35,829 bases of DNA, taken from Bacteroides sp. Its GTDB lineage: Bacteria > Bacteroidota > Bacteroidia > Bacteroidales > Bacteroidaceae. The notes below the pieces were generated by a model, which was given only the letters and a program-made list of their open reading frames with translations, did not search any database and had not been told where the DNA came from. Shown here piece by piece: positions 26,125-34,680 of this stretch. The first letter of the stretch is position 1. Each line of letters begins with the position of its first letter. The stretch lies in assembly GCA_021201335.1 (NCBI GenBank), contig JAJQFD010000005.1, positions 1 through 35,829 on the forward strand. The letters run 5' to 3'. Both the position numbers and the translations under genes were made by a program.

Positions 26125-27735
26125 ATGAAGACGCTAAAATTAATCTATCCTTTATTTCTTTTCTTGATATATAGTGCAATATGTAGAGCACAAGTCTATG
26201 ATACAAAAGTAAGTTCATTACCCGGAGAAAAATGGTGGGGAGGAATGGTTGGTTTGGGAGCTGTAATGCCATTTCAGGGAAATTCTCGCTTATTTAATCT
26301 GGCTACTGAAAATATGAACAATCAAAACGTCCCTCTTATGGTTTCTTCTGCCGGACGGTATATATGGAGTAATCGCCCATTTTCATTTCAGATAAAAGAA
26401 GGAGAACTCAATTTTCAGTCAGAGCATGAAGAAATTAAACCGATTGAAGCCGGTAAAACACTTCGGGATGCTTATTTGGCTGCTATGAAAATGCATTTTC
26501 CTCCTTCCGGAAAAACACCGGATCCATTATTTTTCTCGATGCCACAATACAATACATGGATAGAACTTATGTATAATCAAAATCAGGAAGATATTTTAAG
26601 GTACGCAGATAATATATTGACACATGATTTTCCTGTAGGAGTATTTATGGTGGATGATAACTGGCAAAAACATTATGGGAACTTTGAATTCAAACCGGAG
26701 CGATTTCCTGATCCTAAAGGAATGATCGATCGTTTGCATCAACAAGGCTTCCGTATTATGCTTTGGATCTGCCCGTTTGTTAGTCCCGACAGCCCGGAGT
26801 TTCGGGAATTAAGTAAGAAAGGATATCTGATTAAACGAAAAGGAACCAATACTCCGGCTATTATACGTTGGTGGAACGGATATAGCGCCTCTTATGACTT
26901 AAGTAATCCGGCTGCAGCCCAACACTTTAAGAAACAATTGCATACATTGCAGAATGAATACGGTATTGATGGATTTAAACTCGATGCCGGTGATATCTCT
27001 CATTATATAGATGCTACACTTGAATATTATGATAAAGATGCCACTTCAGTAGATATGTGTCAGTACTGGGCTAAAATAGGCTTGGATTTTCCTTTCAATG
27101 AATATCGTGCAGGTTGGAAAATGGGAGGACAACCTTTAGTACAACGACTCGGAGACAAAGATTATTCCTGGAAAGCAGTACAATTGCTTATTCCTGATAT
27201 GCTGGCAGCCGGATTATTGGGCTATGCTTTTACTTGCCCTGATATGATTGGAGGTGGACAATTTGGTTCATTCCTGGGAGTAGATCAAAGTAAACTTGAC
27301 CAGGAACTTATTGTCCGTTCCTGCCAAATACATGCCTTGATGCCCATGATGCAGTTTTCTGTAGCTCCTTGGCGTATTTTGAATGAGGAAAATCTTTTTA
27401 TATGCCGGCAATACGCCCACTTGCATGAACAAATGGGAGAATACATTCTGCGATTAGCTAATAATTCGGCTAAAAATGGAGAACCGATTGTGCAGCATAT
27501 GGAATATGCATTTCCTCATCAGGGTTTTGTTGACTGCAAAGATCAGTTTATGCTGGGTGATAAATATATGGTGGCACCTATAGTAAATAAAGGGAGCAAA
27601 CGTTCCATCAAATTACCAAAAGGTATTTGGAAAGATGATTTGGGGAAACGACTTAAGGGACCAGCTGTCATTGAACAAGAAGTACCCATCCATAGACTAC
27701 CTTATTTTGAGCGATTAGATAAAAAGAAGAAATAA
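26125..27735 (+). CDS. Glycoside hydrolase family 31 protein
   Basis: Retaining alpha-glycosidase family. The 536-residue protein has a signal peptide (1-22, ending CRAQ), a short N-terminal beta domain, then a TIM barrel: PVGVFMVDDNWQ (about 170-181), GFRIMLWICPFVSPDSPEF (split over 208-226), the nucleophile region GFKLDAGD (283-290, Asp287) and the likely acid/base region RLGDKDYSW (341-349, Asp344). Both catalytic aspartates are therefore present. It is smaller than typical GH31 alpha-glucosidases because the large C-terminal beta domains are reduced. Whether it acts on alpha-glucosides, xylosides or galactosides cannot be decided. It is monocistronic, ended by the hairpin at 27749. Confidence 0.88.
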   Translation: MKTLKLIYPLFLFLIYSAICRAQVYDTKVSSLPGEKWWGGMVGLGAVMPFQGNSRLFNLATENMNNQNVPLMVSSAGRYIWSNRPFSFQIKEGELNFQSEHEEIKPIEAGKTLRDAYLAAMKMHFPPSGKTPDPLFFSMPQYNTWIELMYNQNQEDILRYADNILTHDFPVGVFMVDDNWQKHYGNFEFKPERFPDPKGMIDRLHQQGFRIMLWICPFVSPDSPEFRELSKKGYLIKRKGTNTPAIIRWWNGYSASYDLSNPAAAQHFKKQLHTLQNEYGIDGFKLDAGDISHYIDATLEYYDKDATSVDMCQYWAKIGLDFPFNEYRAGWKMGGQPLVQRLGDKDYSWKAVQLLIPDMLAAGLLGYAFTCPDMIGGGQFGSFLGVDQSKLDQELIVRSCQIHALMPMMQFSVAPWRILNEENLFICRQYAHLHEQMGEYILRLANNSAKNGEPIVQHMEYAFPHQGFVDCKDQFMLGDKYMVAPIVNKGSKRSIKLPKGIWKDDLGKRLKGPAVIEQEVPIHRLPYFERLDKKKK

Positions 27736-27748
27736 TGTAAGTATTGAA

Positions 27749-27786
27749 ATGTCTCTGGAAGATATTTAATGTCTTTCCAGAGGCAT
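27749..27786 (+). terminator. Hairpin after the GH31 gene
   Basis: ATGTCTCTGGAA (27749-27760) pairs with TTCCAGAGGCAT (27775-27786) with one G-T pair, 13 bp after the GH31 stop. It lacks a clear T tract. Confidence 0.6.
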
Positions 27787-27862
27787 TCAACTGTAAGAAA
27801 TGTATTGTAAAACCTATTGAAAAGCTTATTTAAACTCTGTTTTTCTCTCTACACAAGACACC

Positions 27863-27885
27863 TTACTAGGTATTACACCTAGTAA
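27863..27885 (-). terminator. Hairpin after the WYL regulator gene
   Basis: TTACTAGGT (27863-27871) and ACCTAGTAA (27877-27885) form a perfect 9-bp stem around ATTAC, 24 bp beyond the minus-strand stop at 27910. A T tract is not obvious on the minus side. Confidence 0.55.
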
Positions 27886-27909
27886 AGAGGAAGAAATTAA
27901 CAAAAGAAA

Positions 27910-28944
27910 TTATTCATTTTCGTATAGTTCTTTAGCGGTATTGAACTTTGATTTCATGAAATTAACCAGTGCTTGTGGTTCCAAAACTTTAATAGAGTCG
28001 GCAAACCCGAAAAACTCCCGTTCCAGCTCCTGATTGATTATTACCTTCAATTCAATGATGATTGACTTATCATCTAATCTCTCTATTACATGCTGTGATT
28101 TATGAAAAGGTTTGGTTTCCACATACGGGGCATTTAATGCATTTACCCATAAACGAACGGTTTCTGCCTTGCTTCCAGTATTTTTAGTAACTCCTACCAG
28201 ATCATCAAAAAAAAGTTGAGGATCAAAGAAACTATTTTCTTTGAATCGTTCATGTTTAGCAATATCCAATTGATGAATACGATCCAGTGCCAGATTAATA
28301 AGCACACTATTTCCTTTTTTATTCCCGAAAACGAACCACCGATTGCGGTACTCCTTTAAAAGATATGGATAAAAAATAAAATTTGACGCCGAACGTGCTC
28401 TGAATGACCGGTATTTCATTTGCAAAGGTTGTTTATTCACAATAGCATGATATATGGTATCAAGGTAATTCAAACCCTTCAGATTTTCATTCTTCTCAAA
28501 GTCTATGACCGGATTGGTTTTCATACGGGCAGATGTGACGTGATCTTCTAGGCGACTGACAATATCTCCCATCCCAGTGAAATAGGAAAATCCTTTGAAC
28601 TGACGTAAGACTTCAACAGCTTCGGACATCACTTTCAGGTCCTGTTCCGAAAGAGGAATGTTGGTGATGCTATAGTTTTCGTCTCCGTATTTATAATACT
28701 TGTTGTCATATACCACAATAGGGGCATTATATCCCAACTTTTCACTACGCATCATTTGGATGTCCATTTGAATGGTGCGTTTGCTGATACCCTTATCAAT
28801 TCCTTCGTATTCATACAAGGCATTGGAGCAGGCCTCTATCAGGTCTTCCAACGTCCATCTTCTATATTTATTGCACAGACAGTTGTCGATGGTTTTGTAA
28901 CGGAGAAGTGCATTTCGATTAACTGGCATAATATTTTTCATCAA
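27910..28944 (-). CDS. WYL-domain transcriptional regulator
   Basis: A 344-residue regulator with an N-terminal winged-helix-like region (about residues 12-75; WTLEDLIEACSNAL and ISKRTIQMDIQMMRSE resemble HTH_11-type DNA binding) and a WYL domain (about 145-240) with LQMKYRSFRA and YPYLLKEYRNRWFVFG, the segment that carries the W-Y-L signature residues. The C-terminal WCX-like region follows. WYL domains bind nucleic acids or nucleotides and regulate stress, phage-defence or catabolic genes. It begins 17 bp after the GH28 stop on the same strand, so the two are probably co-transcribed and the regulator may control the polygalacturonase. Confidence 0.88.
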   Translation of the reverse strand: MMKNIMPVNRNALLRYKTIDNCLCNKYRRWTLEDLIEACSNALYEYEGIDKGISKRTIQMDIQMMRSEKLGYNAPIVVYDNKYYKYGDENYSITNIPLSEQDLKVMSEAVEVLRQFKGFSYFTGMGDIVSRLEDHVTSARMKTNPVIDFEKNENLKGLNYLDTIYHAIVNKQPLQMKYRSFRARSASNFIFYPYLLKEYRNRWFVFGNKKGNSVLINLALDRIHQLDIAKHERFKENSFFDPQLFFDDLVGVTKNTGSKAETVRLWVNALNAPYVETKPFHKSQHVIERLDDKSIIIELKVIINQELEREFFGFADSIKVLEPQALVNFMKSKFNTAKELYENE

Positions 28945-28961
28945 AAATACGAAAAATGTGC

Positions 28962-30353
28962 TTATTTATCTGATCCCGTAAATTCTGCATAAGTAACATT
29001 TTCTTCTACTACATTTTCTACATGTTGTACATTCCTCAGGAAGTCGGTCACTTTACCTACATGAATATCTTTTATCTTAACATTCCTGACAGGTAATTTA
29101 GCATCCCCTTTCAAATCGTAAATAGCCAATGCCGTTTCACAAGTGGCATTTTTAAGATAAATGCCATCAATACGCGTGATACGTTCTTCATAAGTCGGTA
29201 CAAGATCCTTCCACTGATAAAGAACATCGGTATCAATTTCAAGTACCCTTTGTGTGGAGCCACATTTCACATTTTCCATATATATGTTTTCAATAAAGCC
29301 CCCTCTCCGATGATTGGTTTTAATAAAAAAGAAACGATGAACTGAATTCGGAGCATAACAATCATGCATATAAATATTACGGATTCCTCCGGATATCTCA
29401 CTCCCTATTCCGAGCAAAGTATGTCCTTCCAGAATGGTGCAATTACGGATCACAATATTTTCGCAGGGAGTATTCAATCTCCAGGCATCTTGGTTGCGTC
29501 CGGCTTTGATAACTACCGCATCATCGCCTTGGTCAAATTTACAATCCTCTATCAGGAAGTTTCTGCTCATCTCCATATCTACTCCGTCGTTATTATGCCC
29601 ATGTGCTTTCACATCCAGGTTACTCAATACTCCACCGTCGCACATATAGAGATGAATTGTCCAGAAGGGACTTTCGCGAATTTTAAATCCATCCAGCAAA
29701 ACATTTTTGCAACGGTTAAAATGAATCAGATGAGGACGAAGGTTATTTTCACCCACTGCCATCTGCCGTTTTTCTACCGGAACATGGGTCGATGCCATAG
29801 TGTACAGTTCTTTTAATGCTTGCATATGTGATTGAGGACGTTTAAACCATATTTTCCAGGTATCCATTTTCGGTTTTAGGATCCCCTTACCCGTAATGGC
29901 AATATTTTCACATTCAAAAGCATACAGCAAAGGTGAGTAGTTAAAACACTCCATACCTTCCCATGAAGTCATAACAGCCGGAAGATAATTCTCCGGTTTA
30001 TCCGTAAAATGGAGCTCGGCATTCTCTTCCAGGTAAAGATTTACATTGCTTTTAAAATGTATGGCGCTGGTAAGCCATAAACCTGCAGGTACTACAACAC
30101 GCCCTCCACCTGCTTTGTTACAAGCTTCAATAGCTGCGGTAATAGAATGAGTATTATCTACTATGCCTCCTTCCACTGCACCATACTTTGTAATGGGAAA
30201 ATCTTTTTGAGGAAAAACAAATATTTTAATCGGATTCATAGTGAAAGGTGCATTTACTTCCACAGTTACATAAGTTGGCATAGATGATGTGCAAGATATG
30301 ATAAACAAGGAAATAAGAATTGCTGTGAAAGCTTTCAAGAAGTTATTTTTCAT
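28962..30353 (-). CDS. GH28 polygalacturonase-type lipoprotein
   Basis: Family 28 enzymes hydrolyse alpha-1,4-galacturonosyl or related pectic bonds. ATG 30353 (MKNNFLKAF) is preferred: it gives a lipoprotein signal with lipobox FIISC (Cys21), and the -7 box at 30381-30388 overlaps the longer frame's first codons. The 463-residue product is a right-handed beta-helix with the GH28 active-site motifs NNDGVD (254-259), DQGDD (274-278) and GH at 310-311 followed by a G-S-E-I segment, plus an IKT-containing strand. N-terminal residues 20-70 form a small extra domain. It is upstream of and co-directional with the WYL regulator. The exact pectic substrate is unknown. Confidence 0.9.
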   Translation of the reverse strand: MKNNFLKAFTAILISLFIISCTSSMPTYVTVEVNAPFTMNPIKIFVFPQKDFPITKYGAVEGGIVDNTHSITAAIEACNKAGGGRVVVPAGLWLTSAIHFKSNVNLYLEENAELHFTDKPENYLPAVMTSWEGMECFNYSPLLYAFECENIAITGKGILKPKMDTWKIWFKRPQSHMQALKELYTMASTHVPVEKRQMAVGENNLRPHLIHFNRCKNVLLDGFKIRESPFWTIHLYMCDGGVLSNLDVKAHGHNNDGVDMEMSRNFLIEDCKFDQGDDAVVIKAGRNQDAWRLNTPCENIVIRNCTILEGHTLLGIGSEISGGIRNIYMHDCYAPNSVHRFFFIKTNHRRGGFIENIYMENVKCGSTQRVLEIDTDVLYQWKDLVPTYEERITRIDGIYLKNATCETALAIYDLKGDAKLPVRNVKIKDIHVGKVTDFLRNVQHVENVVEENVTYAEFTGSDK

Positions 30354-30380
30354 GAGGTTAATTAATTGGTTTACAGGAAG

Positions 30381-30388
30381 CAAAAATA
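30381..30388 (-). promoter_or_regulatory. -7 box for the GH28-WYL unit
   Basis: On the minus strand this reads TATTTTTG, matching TAnnTTTG, 27 bp before ATG 30353. A -33 TTG is not evident at the expected distance. Confidence 0.5.
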
Positions 30389-30568
30389 ACTCACTTCAGG
30401 TCATTCTTTCTAATAAAAAAATACAATTCAATGGAAAAACGTCCATTTAAGATTTGTAATGTACAATATTCAGGTTTTATAAACAAATTCCCGGCTTTGA
30501 AGGTTTTATGTTTATTAGTTCATATGTTTACAATCGGAACTAATATGTATTTATAAAAATAACTTTCA

Positions 30569-31777
30569 ATGAAGAAGAATATTTTCAATTTAGAGCGTTC
30601 ACAATTAAAAGAAATTGCTACTTCTTTTCTCAAAAAAATTGAGGAGGGTTTGAGTAAACAAAATTCGGAGATACAATGTATTCCTACTTATATCGAACCA
30701 AAGTCTTCCATAGATAATGGCAAAGCCTTGGTACTTGATCTGGGTGGTACCAATTATAGGGCAGCTATTGTAGAGTTTACAGATGGTTATCCTTCCATAC
30801 GCCCCCAAGACGGATGGAAAAAGAAGTTGGACGTAATGAAGGAGGAGGATTTCACCCAGGAAAAACTTCTCAACGAACAAGCCGATTTGATTTGTGAGAT
30901 TGATCACACACTCAAGTTACCAATTGGTTATTGTTTTTCCTATCCGGCAGAATCATTGCTAAATGGAGATGCCAGATTAATCCGGTGGACGAAAGGCATT
31001 CATATTAAAGAAATGATTGGTCAGCCAATTGGTAAAACTTTATTGGATTTTCTAAATAAACAAGGAATAGCCATATTTACATCCATAAAAGTAATAAACG
31101 ACACTGTAGCTAGTCTATTTGCCGGACTCGCTTATAAAAATTACGACGCTTATATTGGATTAATAGTAGGTACAGGAACTAATATGGCAACTTTTATTCC
31201 ACGTGAACACATTCCCAAGCTGGATAAAAACTATGAAGGAAAAGGCTTTGCACCAGTCAATTTGGAATCGGGAAACTTTACTCCTCCATACTTAACCGAA
31301 GTTGATGCGATGGTTGATGAACTTTCTGACAGTAAAGGAAGACAACTTTTTGAAAAAGCAGTCTCAGGCCTATATCTTGGAGAAATATTCAAAGCTGTTT
31401 TCCCTGATTACAATCCGATGGAGGAGTTTAATGCCCGTGATTTAAATCAGATGGTTAATAATCCGGACTTATATCGATGTGAATATGTAGATGTTGCCAA
31501 CTGGATTTTTAAGCGATCTGCTCAGTTGGTCGCTTCTTCATTAGCAGGTTTGATTTTAGTTATTCATAAGTGTAATCCAGCCGCTCAAAAGATTTATCTT
31601 ACTGCGGAAGGAAGTGTTTTCTGGAGTAAAATTGAGAATGGAAAACATTATAGCCGAATGGTTCTGGAAGAATTACATGGATTGTTAGAAGAATTCGACT
31701 TATCTCATATAAAAATTGATGTAGAAGAGAAGAAAAATATTAATCTGATAGGTACGGCTATTGCAGCATTATCCTAA
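30569..31777 (+). CDS. Hexokinase-family sugar kinase
   Basis: Cytosolic kinase of the eukaryotic-type hexokinase family, which Bacteroidota use instead of, or in addition to, ROK glucokinases. The 402-residue product has the phosphate-binding loop LDLGGTNYRAA (56-66), WTKGI (140-144), the catalytic region VINDTVA with Asp178 (175-181) and the second phosphate loop GTGTN (201-205); a late LTAEGSVFW provides the adenosine region. Glucose, fructose or mannose are the likely substrates. It is transcribed alone, with a hairpin 7 bp after its stop, and is divergent from the GH28 gene. Confidence 0.93.
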   Translation: MKKNIFNLERSQLKEIATSFLKKIEEGLSKQNSEIQCIPTYIEPKSSIDNGKALVLDLGGTNYRAAIVEFTDGYPSIRPQDGWKKKLDVMKEEDFTQEKLLNEQADLICEIDHTLKLPIGYCFSYPAESLLNGDARLIRWTKGIHIKEMIGQPIGKTLLDFLNKQGIAIFTSIKVINDTVASLFAGLAYKNYDAYIGLIVGTGTNMATFIPREHIPKLDKNYEGKGFAPVNLESGNFTPPYLTEVDAMVDELSDSKGRQLFEKAVSGLYLGEIFKAVFPDYNPMEEFNARDLNQMVNNPDLYRCEYVDVANWIFKRSAQLVASSLAGLILVIHKCNPAAQKIYLTAEGSVFWSKIENGKHYSRMVLEELHGLLEEFDLSHIKIDVEEKKNINLIGTAIAALS

Positions 31778-31784
31778 TATTAGT

Positions 31785-31822
31785 ATAAACACAGAGTCTA
31801 TCAGTTGTAGCTCTGTGTTTAT
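31785..31822 (+). terminator. Hairpin between convergent hexokinase and VOC genes
   Basis: ATAAACACAGAG (31785-31796) and CTCTGTGTTTAT (31811-31822) are a perfect 12-bp inverted repeat. It lies between two convergent stops (31777 and 31842) and may act bidirectionally; the plus side is followed by A, not T. Confidence 0.75.
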
Positions 31823-31841
31823 AAAAAAAATTCAACAATTT

Positions 31842-32225
31842 CTATGGTAGAGGTAAGATTTCAATCCAGTAATCATCCGGATCTGTAATAAAATACAAAC
31901 CCATTTTCTCATTTTCGTAAGCTATCCACCCCATTTCCCTGTGGTATTCTCTTACCTGGTTATAATCTCCGGATACTCTTATACACAAATGGCTTTCATT
32001 ATCTCCCAGTTCATACGGTTCCTCTCTGTCTCTGAGCCAGGTGAGTTCTAACAGGAAAGCTGATTGCCCGTCAGTCAGGTAAACTAATATAAACGATCCG
32101 TCTTCTGCTTCTTTCCGGTGGTGTTCTGTAAACCCAAGTGCTTTCTGATAGAAAGAAATACTTTTTTTCAGGTTTAACACGTTGATATTGAAATGATCAA
32201 ATTTGCCTTTAATTTCCATTGTCAA
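31842..32225 (-). CDS. VOC-superfamily (glyoxalase/dioxygenase-like) protein
   Basis: A 127-residue single VOC domain. The four metal-ligand positions of the fold can be matched: His11 (FDHFNINV), a Glu in LLEL, His in ESHLCIRV, and Glu in WIEILP near the C-terminus. This resembles lactoylglutathione-lyase-type proteins, but VOC proteins also include antibiotic-modifying and dioxygenase members, so the reaction is unassigned. ATG 32225 or ATG 32219 could be the start. It follows the MBL-fold gene by 6 bp and is probably co-transcribed with it. Confidence 0.85.
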   Translation of the reverse strand: MTMEIKGKFDHFNINVLNLKKSISFYQKALGFTEHHRKEAEDGSFILVYLTDGQSAFLLELTWLRDREEPYELGDNESHLCIRVSGDYNQVREYHREMGWIAYENEKMGLYFITDPDDYWIEILPLP

Positions 32226-32231
32226 TCAGTT

Positions 32232-32948
32232 TTAAATATTTATACTTTGTCCTTTAGTCGTAATTTTCATAAAATGAGTTCTTTTGGCTTCTGCATATTT
32301 GCTAAAAGCATTTGCTTTATCATATTCATCTCCAAAATGCATAGGTATAAAAAGTTTGGTATCTATACAATCAATAAATTGTTGTGCCCCTTTCATGTAT
32401 TCACTTCCCAAACGTGGATCCACCGGAAACATGGTTATATCAAGTTGAGGCGCCTCCTGATATACTAATTCCAATTCTTTCAGGTATTCTTGTTCAGCGA
32501 TCGTTGATTCCTCCATGGTCGATTCGTCTTTCCAATGCCAGTTATTTAAATCTCCCGAATGAAATATCTTTTTATTGTCAGCCCCCATAAGAAATGATAT
32601 ACCAATATCTGTTGACCCGAAAGCTTTTACGCTTATAAAAGCGTCCTGATAAATCTCACCTTTATTTAGAAGATATATATCCTCAGGCAATGCCGGATGT
32701 AATTCGGAGATTTCTTGGGAAAATAAATAGATAATATTGTTTTTTGTACGTTTCCATTTCAGTATCTCCGGATTAAAATGATCGGGATGGGAATGAGACG
32801 AGAAAATATACAGAGGATTTTGGTTTTGAAGTAAATACATATGGACATAACCTTGAAAGGAATGAGTATCTTTATAGTAGTCGATCAAAATGGAGAAATT
32901 CTCAGTTTCGATAGCAAATCCACTCTGGTAAATATATGTAATCTTCAT
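32232..32948 (-). CDS. Metallo-beta-lactamase-fold hydrolase
   Basis: A 238-residue protein with the MBL-fold zinc motif HSHPDH (52-57, the HxHxDH pattern) and a later HSGD (130-133) and PMHFGDE near the C-terminus, giving the usual histidine/aspartate ligands. It resembles the UlaG/RomA-like MBL group, whose members act on diverse substrates, so no specific reaction is assigned. TACTTTTG on the minus strand at 32953-32960 matches the -7 consensus but would leave almost no leader. It is upstream of the VOC gene by 6 bp. Confidence 0.87.
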   Translation of the reverse strand: MKITYIYQSGFAIETENFSILIDYYKDTHSFQGYVHMYLLQNQNPLYIFSSHSHPDHFNPEILKWKRTKNNIIYLFSQEISELHPALPEDIYLLNKGEIYQDAFISVKAFGSTDIGISFLMGADNKKIFHSGDLNNWHWKDESTMEESTIAEQEYLKELELVYQEAPQLDITMFPVDPRLGSEYMKGAQQFIDCIDTKLFIPMHFGDEYDKANAFSKYAEAKRTHFMKITTKGQSINI

Positions 32949-33034
32949 GATACAAAAGTAATCAATAATTAAGATATAAAAGTGGCAATTTAGAATCCCA
33001 TTTGCGGATAGAATCGTTATTTACTTGGAAAAAA

Positions 33035-33073
33035 CTGTCGGAGTAATGTTTATGATAAACATTACTCCGACAG
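33035..33073 (-). terminator. Terminator with an 18-bp perfect stem
   Basis: The arm 33035-33052 is the exact inverse of 33056-33073 around a 3-nt loop. On the minus strand it is followed by TTTTTCC. It is 96 bp beyond the stop of the 56-residue lipoprotein gene and probably terminates that transcript before the MBL gene. Confidence 0.85.
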
Positions 33074-33168
33074 ACAATTAGATAATATAAATTATTAAGT
33101 ATGTTCCCCTTATTTATATTTAAGAATAAGTAAGTGCCGCTATCCTTTGATGATAAGAATGGTTAGCT

Positions 33169-33339
33169 TTATGATTTGATATCACTCCATTTGATATCCT
33201 TACTATGCAATGTTACCTGACTTAAAGGTATTTCTTTATCATTAAATTCCGCGCATTCACGTATGTCTGTTTCACATGATGTTAAGAATAAGGTCATCAG
33301 TGCCATGCACGTAATAAAAATCATACTGCTTGTTTTCAT
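33169..33339 (-). CDS. Small lipoprotein, 56 residues
   Basis: ATG 33339 to TAA 33169. The N-terminus (MKTSSMIFITCMALMTLFLTSC) is a lipoprotein signal with lipobox LTSC (Cys22). The 34-residue mature part (ETDIRECAEFNDKEI and onward) contains one more cysteine and no recognisable domain. Presence of a well-formed lipobox, a stop and a strong terminator downstream supports a real gene. The thioredoxin gene lies 140 bp upstream on the same strand. Function is unknown. Confidence 0.65.
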   Translation of the reverse strand: MKTSSMIFITCMALMTLFLTSCETDIRECAEFNDKEIPLSQVTLHSKDIKWSDIKS

Positions 33340-33479
33340 CTTTCTTTGTTTTAAAGTAATTATTAATGTAATAGGTTTTTATTGACTTAAAGGACAATAT
33401 CTTACTTTTATAACAAAAAAAAGAAATTTAGTTGAATTTTAGAGATGAAAATATATTGCTTTTAGTATATTTTTTCTTC

Positions 33480-33851
33480 TCAATCTTTTAATAGTATATT
33501 TTCAATAGCTTCTTTCAGCTTGTTTTTAGGTATTGCACCCTGAGCCATCTGAGGGTTTTCTCCCATTGGTACAAATAATAAAGTGGGAATACTGCGGATG
33601 CCAAAAGCACTGGATAGTTCTTCCTCTTTTTCAGTATCAATTTTATAAATATAAATTTTTCCCTCATATTCATCAGCAAGCTCTTCCAATATAGGGGCAA
33701 TCGTTTTACAGGGTCCACACCAAGTAGCATAAAAATCTATAAGAGCTGGCTTATCACCTAAATACTTCCATTCATTTGGATTTGATTCGAAATCGGCTAC
33801 CTTACTTAAGAAATCTGCTTTTGTCAGATGAGTTGTTTTTTCTGTTTTCAT
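33480..33851 (-). CDS. Thioredoxin-family protein
   Basis: A 123-residue cytosolic-type thioredoxin with the redox motif WCGPC (44-48) and the cis-proline loop SIPT (87-90). An N-terminal extension of about 25 residues precedes the usual first strand, with a WKYLGDKPALIDFYATW segment characteristic of a Bacteroidota thioredoxin group (TrxC/TrxD-like). No signal peptide is visible. It probably reduces cytosolic proteins. It is divergent from the GNAT gene. Confidence 0.92.
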   Translation of the reverse strand: MKTEKTTHLTKADFLSKVADFESNPNEWKYLGDKPALIDFYATWCGPCKTIAPILEELADEYEGKIYIYKIDTEKEEELSSAFGIRSIPTLLFVPMGENPQMAQGAIPKNKLKEAIENILLKD

Positions 33852-33960
33852 TTTTTATCATTTGAAATTTGTTAATAATAATATTTATCACCATTATTCT
33901 TTCAACATAATACTTTATTATTATGTTCTTTGTAAAGAAACAAATAATGGCTCATAATTG

Positions 33961-34027
33961 TTTCCCGTGGAATATAAATCGGCGGGAAATTATCTTTATT
34001 TAAGGATTACAAGATGTTATCCTTAAA
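33961..34027 (+). repeat. Two adjacent inverted repeats upstream of the GNAT gene
   Basis: TTTCCCG (33961-33967) and CGGGAAA (33983-33989) are exact inverses, and TTTAAGGAT (33999-34007) and ATCCTTAAA (34019-34027) form a second perfect repeat with 9-bp arms. Both lie in the divergent gap between thioredoxin and GNAT genes and end 26 bp before the -7 box at 34053. They could be operators or leader hairpins. Confidence 0.55.
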
Positions 34028-34052
34028 TTCGCTTGATTCAGTTACAATCTTA

Positions 34053-34060
34053 TATCTTTG
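34053..34060 (+). promoter_or_regulatory. -7 box for the GNAT gene
   Basis: TATCTTTG at 34053-34060 matches TAnnTTTG, 55 bp before the ATG at 34116. TTG at 34033-34035 is 17 bp upstream, slightly shorter than usual. Confidence 0.5.
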
Positions 34061-34115
34061 TATATTGTTATCTGAGTAGAAGTATATCAGAGGCACCATT
34101 AAATTAGTAAATGCT

Positions 34116-34616
34116 ATGGAACTAAAAATCAGAAAGGCCCGATTAAATGAAATTGATCAGTTGATGAATATATATGATTATGCTCGTCAGTATATGCAAC
34201 AAACGGGAAATTCAAATCAATGGATCAATGGTTATCCTTCCCGGGAATTGATTATAAGTAATATACAAGAGGGAAATTTATATGTCTGCATAGATGATGT
34301 AGGGAAGGAAATTGGAGTTTTTTATTTTAAGATAGACGAAGACCCTACATATGCTTATATTGAAGATGGAAAATGGCTAAACAATAAACCCTATGGCGTC
34401 GTTCATCGCCTGGCTGGAAATGGTAAATACAAAGGTATAGCTGCATTTTGCTTTGACTGGTGTTTCAAACAATGGCCAAATATCCGGGTAGATACCCATG
34501 AGGATAATAAGGTAATGCAACATATACTCGAAAAAGAAGGTTTTATTCGTTGTGGCATCATTTATATTGCAAATGGTACGCCTCGAATAGCTTATCAGAA
34601 ATATAATGGATGCTAA
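34116..34616 (+). CDS. GNAT-family N-acetyltransferase
   Basis: A 166-residue single GNAT domain. It shows MELKIRKARLNEIDQLMNIY at the N-terminus (first strand and helix), a central acyl-CoA-binding region with HRLAGNGKYKGIA (about 108-120; R/Q-x-x-G-x-G/A type), and the C-terminal VDTHEDNKVMQHILEKEGF (split over 128-146), the common pattern where the last helix follows. The acceptor is unknown; related proteins acetylate small molecules or protein N-termini. It is transcribed alone. Confidence 0.87.
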   Translation: MELKIRKARLNEIDQLMNIYDYARQYMQQTGNSNQWINGYPSRELIISNIQEGNLYVCIDDVGKEIGVFYFKIDEDPTYAYIEDGKWLNNKPYGVVHRLAGNGKYKGIAAFCFDWCFKQWPNIRVDTHEDNKVMQHILEKEGFIRCGIIYIANGTPRIAYQKYNGC

Positions 34617-34680
34617 AAAATGTATCTATAGGATCATATTACTCTATAATACATGTAATTTCACTGATGATTCAGTACCT

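Noticed and set aside
29364..29816. 150-residue plus-strand ORF inside GH28
   Set aside because: Antisense to the GH28 catalytic region, which is intact.
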